A stretch of DNA of 40,424 bases from DAOQTX01 sp035340715 (GTDB lineage Bacteria; Bacteroidota; Bacteroidia; AKYH767-A; OLB10). The notes below the pieces were generated by a model. It had not been told where the DNA came from. It ran no database searches and was given only the letters and a program-made list of their open reading frames with translations. The stretch covers positions 1 through 40,424 of the forward strand of contig DAOQTX010000023.1 of the NCBI GenBank assembly GCA_035340715.1, given 5' to 3'. Shown here in pieces: positions 36,163-40,424 of this stretch; within the stretch, counting starts at the first letter, position 1; each line of letters begins with the position of its first letter. Position numbers and translations under genes: made by a program.

Positions 36163-36747
36163 ATGCAAACAGCTCAAATTTCAGACAACGAACTTATTGT
36201 ATCCTATCTGCAGGGGAATGAATCTGCACTTTCCGAATTGGTTAAAAGACACAAGCGGAAAATCTTTACTTCCATTTACATGCTAGTGAGAAATCGGGAA
36301 CTGGCAGAAGACATTTTTCAAGACACATTTATCAAGGTAATCAATACCTTAAAAGCAGGCAATTATCACGAAGAAGGAAAATTCCTTCCTTGGGTTTCCC
36401 GAATAGCCCATAACTTGGTTATAGATCATTTTAGAAAGCAAAAGCGAATGCCGTTGAGTCACGACACCGAAGAGTACTCTATAATGGATAATATCCGCTT
36501 TAAGGATGACAACGTTCAGGATCGAATGATAAAGCAGCAAATTCATGATCATGTTAAGCAATTGATTGAAGAATTGCCTGATGAACAGCGTGAAGTGGTA
36601 CTAATGCGGATATATGGAAATCTTAGTTTTAAGGAGATTGCTGAGGCAACAAATGTGAGTATTAATACTTCACTTGGACGGATGAGGTATGCTCTTATTA
36701 ATCTGAGAAGAATTATAAAAGAGCACAATATTGTCTTAACAAATTAA
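36163..36747 (+). CDS. ECF-family RNA polymerase sigma factor
   Basis: Sigma region 2 is clear (SELVKRHKRKIFTSIYMLV, then AEDIFQDTFIKVINTL and FLPWVSRIAHNLVIDHFRK), as is region 4 (LPDEQREVVLMRIYGNLSFK, EIAEATNVSINTSLGRMRYAL). 194 residues. Preceded by a recognisable Bacteroidetes promoter and a strong Shine-Dalgarno. The next gene encodes a 73-residue protein that may be its partner. It differs from the ECF factor at 23662, which is linked to an envelope cassette. Signal unknown. Confidence 0.93.
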   Translation: MQTAQISDNELIVSYLQGNESALSELVKRHKRKIFTSIYMLVRNRELAEDIFQDTFIKVINTLKAGNYHEEGKFLPWVSRIAHNLVIDHFRKQKRMPLSHDTEEYSIMDNIRFKDDNVQDRMIKQQIHDHVKQLIEELPDEQREVVLMRIYGNLSFKEIAEATNVSINTSLGRMRYALINLRRIIKEHNIVLTN

Positions 36748-36810
36748 TTTTATTGGTTGTAAAATAAGAAACATGTAGAGGCGTTCTAGCAGTATAATTA
36801 AATATTGCGT

Positions 36811-37032
36811 ATGGATGAAAATTCTACTTTAAACAATCTTATCCTCTACTATTTTAATGAATTGGGAATGACCGATTCTGTGTTAACTCAACAAGCAATA
36901 GACTCAAATTTTCTAGTGCACGAAGAGTTCGAAATGTTAAAAGAAACAATCGGAACAATTCAATCGGTAGAAATTGAACCTGCCGAGAAAAGTATCTGTA
37001 GCATTCTTGCTTATAGCAAGAGCTTATCATGA
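36811..37032 (+). CDS. Small acidic protein next to an ECF sigma gene, possible sigma regulator
   Basis: A 73-residue protein without membrane span or cysteine pair. The N-terminus (NLILYYFNELG), middle (EEFEMLKETIGTI) and end (EKSICSILAYSKS) recall a set of short proteins that follow sigma factors in Bacteroidota, which look like a bare anti-sigma N-terminal helix bundle. This resemblance is from memory and function is inferred from context. The ATG at 36811 follows an in-frame TTG that I reject. 63 bases separate it from the sigma gene, and a terminator hairpin follows. Confidence 0.6.
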   Translation: MDENSTLNNLILYYFNELGMTDSVLTQQAIDSNFLVHEEFEMLKETIGTIQSVEIEPAEKSICSILAYSKSLS

Positions 37033-37053
37033 TTTAGTTTTAGGGTTTAAATG

Positions 37054-37094
37054 AAGTATATTTCCGCTTTAAAATTAAAGCGGGATATACTTTT
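37054..37094 (+). terminator. Terminator after the small protein gene
   Basis: AAGTATAT-TTCCGCTTT pairs with AAAGCGGG-ATATACTT, with a small internal mismatch, followed by TTTT. It ends 2-3 bases before the nth start codon. Confidence 0.75.
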
Positions 37095-37096
37095 AT

Positions 37097-37738
37097 ATGA
37101 CCACTACCGAACGCTACGAAAATATATTAGCCTACTTTCTTAAGCATAAACCAATTGCCGAAACAGAATTAGAATTTAAAAATCCTTTTCAGCTTTTGGT
37201 AGCTGTAATACTATCTGCTCAATGTACCGATAAGCGTGTAAATTTGGTTACTCCAGATTTGTTTCGACATTTTCCAAATCCAGAATCACTGAGCAAAGCC
37301 CGCCAAGAAGATGTTTTCGAAGTGATCAAGAGCATTAGCTACCCAAATAATAAAAGCAAACATTTAGTTGGAATGGCTCAAATGTTATTGAGTGAGTTCA
37401 ATGGGGTAGTCCCAGAAAATGTAGAAGATTTGCAGAAATTGCCTGGAGTAGGACGAAAGACAGCAAATGTTATAGCCTCGGTGGTGTATGATAAACCAGC
37501 TATGGCGGTAGATACTCATGTCTATAGAGTAGCAGCTAGATTAGGTTTGACCCGGAATGCTAAAACGCCATTAGCAGCGGAAAAGCAATTGGTTAAAAAC
37601 ATTCCCGATGATTTGATTCCACTTGCACATCATTGGTTGATTTTACATGGAAGATATATCTGCAAAGCAAGAAAGCCTTTGTGTTCGGTTTGTGGATTAA
37701 CTGAATTTTGCAGATACTATAAGAAGATTAGTAAATAA
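37097..37738 (+). CDS. nth: Endonuclease III
   Basis: Base-excision-repair DNA glycosylase/AP lyase for oxidised pyrimidines. The helix-hairpin-helix LPGVGRKTANVIASV carries the catalytic lysine (GRKTA) and MAVDTHVYRVA the catalytic aspartate. The [4Fe-4S] cluster is C-x6-C-x2-C-x5-C at the end (CKARKPLCSVCGLTEFC). 213 residues, full length. The start codon directly follows the preceding terminator, so transcription must start within or just before the hairpin, or read through. It converges on phoU with 11 bases between. Confidence 0.96.
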   Translation: MTTTERYENILAYFLKHKPIAETELEFKNPFQLLVAVILSAQCTDKRVNLVTPDLFRHFPNPESLSKARQEDVFEVIKSISYPNNKSKHLVGMAQMLLSEFNGVVPENVEDLQKLPGVGRKTANVIASVVYDKPAMAVDTHVYRVAARLGLTRNAKTPLAAEKQLVKNIPDDLIPLAHHWLILHGRYICKARKPLCSVCGLTEFCRYYKKISK

Positions 37739-37749
37739 TAACTACGCAG

Positions 37750-38409
37750 CTATTTCTTTTTATGTTTTAGAACTTTAGCTTCTATAAAGAAGATTATTTC
37801 TTCCGCAATGTTTTTTGTTTGATCGCCTACTCGTTCCAGTTTACGTATAGTGGATAGTAAGTATAGACTTTGATTTACTCTTTCGGGATGTTTATTAATA
37901 AATGCTCCAACTTTTTGGTTGGCCTCTTTATTAATTATGTCCATTTTTTCGTCTCGAATAAATATAGTTCTGGCCAACTCTGTGTCTTCTTTATCATAAG
38001 CGGTCATCGCATCTGATAACATATGAATACCGGTATCAAACATGGTTTTCAATTGACTGCTTTCAATAAGTTCTTCTAAAAGCAAAGATTTAATATCTAA
38101 GACAAAGTATGCAATTCCTTCCGCTATATCTCCAATTCTTTCAAGATTAGAATTGATTTTTAGATTGGCTAAAACAAATCTCAAGTCGACTGCTACAGGA
38201 TTAAATAAAGCGATGATGTTTTCACAATCTCGATCGAGTTTTAGCTCAAAAGAATTAATTCTTTTTTCATGGACTAAAATTTCTCTAGCAAGATTTTGAT
38301 CATATTTCAATAGAGCCTGTTGAGCCTTTTCGAGTTGATTCAAGTTTAGCTGGAACATTTCCAGCATGTCATCTTTTAGTTGTTTTAATTCTAGATCTAA
38401 ATGTGTCAT
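37750..38409 (-). CDS. phoU: Phosphate transport regulator PhoU
   Basis: Two tandem three-helix PhoU repeats: residues about 8-100 with FNPVAVDLRFVLANLKINSNLERIGDIAEGI (cited in parts) and about 115-205 with a weaker copy ending RKLERVGDQTKNIAEEIIF. PhoU links the Pst transporter to the PhoR kinase and represses the phosphate regulon. 219 residues, standard. It lies at the end of pstCAB-phoU, 11 bases after pstB. No phoR/phoB is in view unless the OmpR-type pair at 26.5 kb plays that part, for which there is no evidence. Confidence 0.95.
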   Translation of the reverse strand: MTHLDLELKQLKDDMLEMFQLNLNQLEKAQQALLKYDQNLAREILVHEKRINSFELKLDRDCENIIALFNPVAVDLRFVLANLKINSNLERIGDIAEGIAYFVLDIKSLLLEELIESSQLKTMFDTGIHMLSDAMTAYDKEDTELARTIFIRDEKMDIINKEANQKVGAFINKHPERVNQSLYLLSTIRKLERVGDQTKNIAEEIIFFIEAKVLKHKKK

Positions 38410-38420
38410 ACTTAAAAATT

Positions 38421-39173
38421 TTAACCGAAGCGGCCTGTTATATAATTCTGGGTTCGCGTATTTACCGGATTCGTAAAGATGTCTCTAGTTGCACCAAATT
38501 CAACCAACTCACCTAAATAGAAGAAAGCAGTATAATCACTAACTCTACTGGCTTGCTGCATATTATGTGTTACAATAAGAATGGTATAGTTCTTTTTTAA
38601 CTCATAAATCAATTCTTCAATTTTTGCAGTAGAAATAGGATCAAGTGCTGAAGCCGGCTCATCCATTAATAGAATAGATGGTTCAATAGCCAGTGCTCTG
38701 GCAATGCACAATCTTTGCTGCTGACCTCCCGATAATGCAAGGGCTGATTTCTTGAGTTTATCTTTTACTTCGTCCCATAGAGCTGCCTGCTTTAGTGACG
38801 TTTCGACTCTCTCTTCAATATAAGATGAATGCTTAATTCCATTCACTCGAAGACCGAAAGCTACATTTTCAAAAATAGATTTTGGAAAAGGATTAGGTTT
38901 TTGAAATACCATACCTACCTTTTTTCTTAATTCATCAACTTTGGTATTTTTATCGTATATATCTTTGCCATCCAACAAAATCTGTCCTTCAATTTTTACT
39001 CCATCAATCAAATCATTCATTCGATTAAACAGTCTTAAGTACGTTGATTTACCACATCCCGAAGGTCCGATTAAAGATACTACAGAGTTCTCCGTTACTT
39101 TCATATCAATGCCTTTCAAGGCATGAAAATCTCCGTAATGAAGGTGTATGGCTTTCGATTCTAATTTATACAT
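38421..39173 (-). CDS. pstB: Phosphate ABC transporter ATP-binding protein
   Basis: ATPase of the high-affinity phosphate importer. Walker A GPSGCGKST, Q-loop MVFQKPNPFP (a PstB hallmark), signature ALSGGQQQR, Walker B ILLMDEPASALD and the switch histidine in IVTHNMQQA are all present. 250 residues, full length. Seven bases after pstA in the same operon. Confidence 0.97.
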   Translation of the reverse strand: MYKLESKAIHLHYGDFHALKGIDMKVTENSVVSLIGPSGCGKSTYLRLFNRMNDLIDGVKIEGQILLDGKDIYDKNTKVDELRKKVGMVFQKPNPFPKSIFENVAFGLRVNGIKHSSYIEERVETSLKQAALWDEVKDKLKKSALALSGGQQQRLCIARALAIEPSILLMDEPASALDPISTAKIEELIYELKKNYTILIVTHNMQQASRVSDYTAFFYLGELVEFGATRDIFTNPVNTRTQNYITGRFG

Positions 39174-39180
39174 ACTCGAT

Positions 39181-40026
39181 TTACTTCTTAGTTAGTTTTT
39201 CCCTTCTTATTCTCATTATAATAACAATTAGATTTAAAAACAAAGTAATGGCTAAAAGCACAATGATTGCGGCTGACGCATTGACTAGAAATCCATGCTG
39301 CGGCCGAGAAGTCCAATTAAAAATTTGAATAGGTAGTACTGTAAAATCTGACATAGGTCCGTTAGGGACAAATGGAACATATGCCAAAGCACCTACTACA
39401 ATAAGAGGAGCAGCTTCTCCTACAGCACGACTGATTGCCAATATAACTCCGGTTAATATTCCACTAAGCGAAGACGGAATAACTGCTCGCCAAACGGTTT
39501 GCCATTTACTTGCTCCTAATGCAAAAGATGCTTCACGGATAGAGTTGGGCACTGCTCGCACCGCTTCTCGCGTTGAAACAATGATTATTGGTAAAATCAG
39601 CAAGGCCAGTGTAGAAGCGCCACTGAGCAAACTTCCACCCAATGACAAAGATCTATTGAAAATTTCTAAGCCCAACAATCCGTATATAATAGAAGGGACT
39701 CCGGCCAGGTTGGTAATATTCAATTCAATCAATTTATTATACCATGTTTTACCCTTTCCATATTCTTCAAGGTATAATCCGGCTGATATACCAATTGGAA
39801 CCGAAATAATAGCTGTCAAAACTATAATCCAAACGCTTCCCATTATAGCAGAAAGAATTCCGGCACGTTCAGGACGTCTGCTTGGATAATTTGTCAGGAA
39901 ATTCCAATCAATTCTTTCGATACCTATGCTTATGATTTTGTAAATAAATACGGATAATAGGAACAGGCCTATGAACGTACAAGCCAATCCAAAATATTTA
40001 AAAATTATATCACTCCACCTTTTCAT
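39181..40026 (-). CDS. pstA: Phosphate ABC transporter permease PstA
   Basis: Inner-membrane permease with about six hydrophobic segments. The coupling EAA-type loop is seen in AVPNSIREASFALGASKWQT, and NYPSRRPERAGILSAIMGS near the N-terminus and AISRAVGEAAPLIVVGAL are typical of PstA. 281 residues. Its start overlaps the pstC stop by one base (TAATG). Confidence 0.96.
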   Translation of the reverse strand: MKRWSDIIFKYFGLACTFIGLFLLSVFIYKIISIGIERIDWNFLTNYPSRRPERAGILSAIMGSVWIIVLTAIISVPIGISAGLYLEEYGKGKTWYNKLIELNITNLAGVPSIIYGLLGLEIFNRSLSLGGSLLSGASTLALLILPIIIVSTREAVRAVPNSIREASFALGASKWQTVWRAVIPSSLSGILTGVILAISRAVGEAAPLIVVGALAYVPFVPNGPMSDFTVLPIQIFNWTSRPQHGFLVNASAAIIVLLAITLFLNLIVIIMRIRREKLTKK

Positions 40027-40424
40027 TAGTTGTATTTTAAGGTGAATTTATTTTTGATATAGAAACTTATATTATTCAAAATAAAAGTAAAGATGAATAA
40101 TGTTAGACCAGCGGCAAATAAAGTCCTGTACTCTGGTGAATTATGTGGAACATCTCCCAAACTGATTTGCACGATATAGGTAGTGATGGTAGAAATGGGT
40201 ACTGTTGGATCGAGTGTAAGATTGGGTTGTTGTCCTGCGGCAATGGCCACTATCATCGTTTCTCCAATAGCTCGGGAAATCGCAAGTATTACTGACACAA
40301 CAATTCCTGAAAGAGCAGAAGGTATCATTACTTTAAAAGCAGTTTGAAAACGTGTGGCCCCTAAACCAAGGCTAGCTTCTCTTAAAGATCCCGGAACGGA
40401 TGCTATAGCATCATCGCTTAAAGA
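40026..40424 (-). CDS. pstC: Phosphate ABC transporter permease PstC (partial, N-terminus off the right edge)
   Basis: Only the C-terminal 132 residues lie in the window; the reading frame is open to base 40424. The coupling loop SVPGSLREASLGLGATRFQT and AISRAIGETMIVAIAAGQQPN, followed by a last membrane helix, are PstC hallmarks. An internal ATG at 40328 is not the start. The gene is translationally coupled to pstA. The usual pstS is expected beyond the edge. Confidence 0.94.
   Translation of the reverse strand, partial: SLSDDAIASVPGSLREASLGLGATRFQTAFKVMIPSALSGIVVSVILAISRAIGETMIVAIAAGQQPNLTLDPTVPISTITTYIVQISLGDVPHNSPEYRTLFAAGLTLFIFTFILNNISFYIKNKFTLKYN

Noticed and set aside
40026..40328. 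Short 100-codon gene starting at an internal ATG
   Set aside because: The frame continues upstream to the window edge with PstC motifs, so this ATG is internal.

Overview
The window looks like chromosomal DNA of a Bacteroidota bacterium, probably an environmental member near the Chitinophagales/Sphingobacteriales. The clues are AT-rich DNA, secreted proteins ending in type IX secretion (T9SS) sorting domains, two 'choice-of-anchor B' proteins, a parE-parC pair of Bacteroidetes type, promoters fitting the Bacteroidetes -33 TTTG / -7 TAnnTTTG pattern, and few clear Shine-Dalgarno sites. I see no tRNA, rRNA, CRISPR array, insertion sequence or prophage.

Layout. 1-8.1 kb (minus strand): the truncated 3' part of a membrane adenylate cyclase, a secreted two-repeat T9SS protein, a gene-free stretch with hairpins, and two tandem paralogous anchor-B T9SS proteins. 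8.2-17.7 kb (minus): an RsmB/NOP rRNA methyltransferase, topoisomerase IV (parC, parE), a membrane-anchored GT51 glycosyltransferase with a long N-terminal domain, a stand-alone Cas6-like protein behind a 90-nt inverted-repeat element, and ychF. 17.8-20.3 kb: a small S4 RNA-binding protein converging on a MutS2 that has no Smr domain. 20.4-28.5 kb (plus): a split transketolase with a secreted VWA protein gene between its halves, an ECF sigma / membrane anti-sigma-like / Spy-like cassette closed by a strong terminator, then a class III aminotransferase with a two-component system. 28.5-34.0 kb (minus): a tightly packed run of glycosyltransferase, gcvT, comB, zinc phospholipase C/S1-P1-like protein, MFS transporter and CoA-binding protein. 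34.1-37.7 kb (plus): a FlaA1/CapD-type nucleotide-sugar dehydratase, a second ECF sigma factor with a recognisable promoter and Shine-Dalgarno, a 73-residue partner protein, and nth. 37.75-40.42 kb (minus): phoU, pstB, pstA and the 3' end of pstC, the phosphate uptake operon, which runs off the right edge.

Most genes are ordinary housekeeping or envelope functions. The main oddity is the orphan Cas6-like protein at 15.65-16.40 kb. It has the C-terminal glycine-rich loop and RAMP-like layout of CRISPR pre-crRNA endonucleases but no other cas gene or array nearby, and a structured non-coding element directly upstream. Second-tier oddities are the VWA gene inside the transketolase pair, the AsmA-like/GT51 architecture, the Smr-less MutS2, and the ECF sigma factors with unusual small partners. 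All function calls come from reading motifs by eye; no database search was possible.
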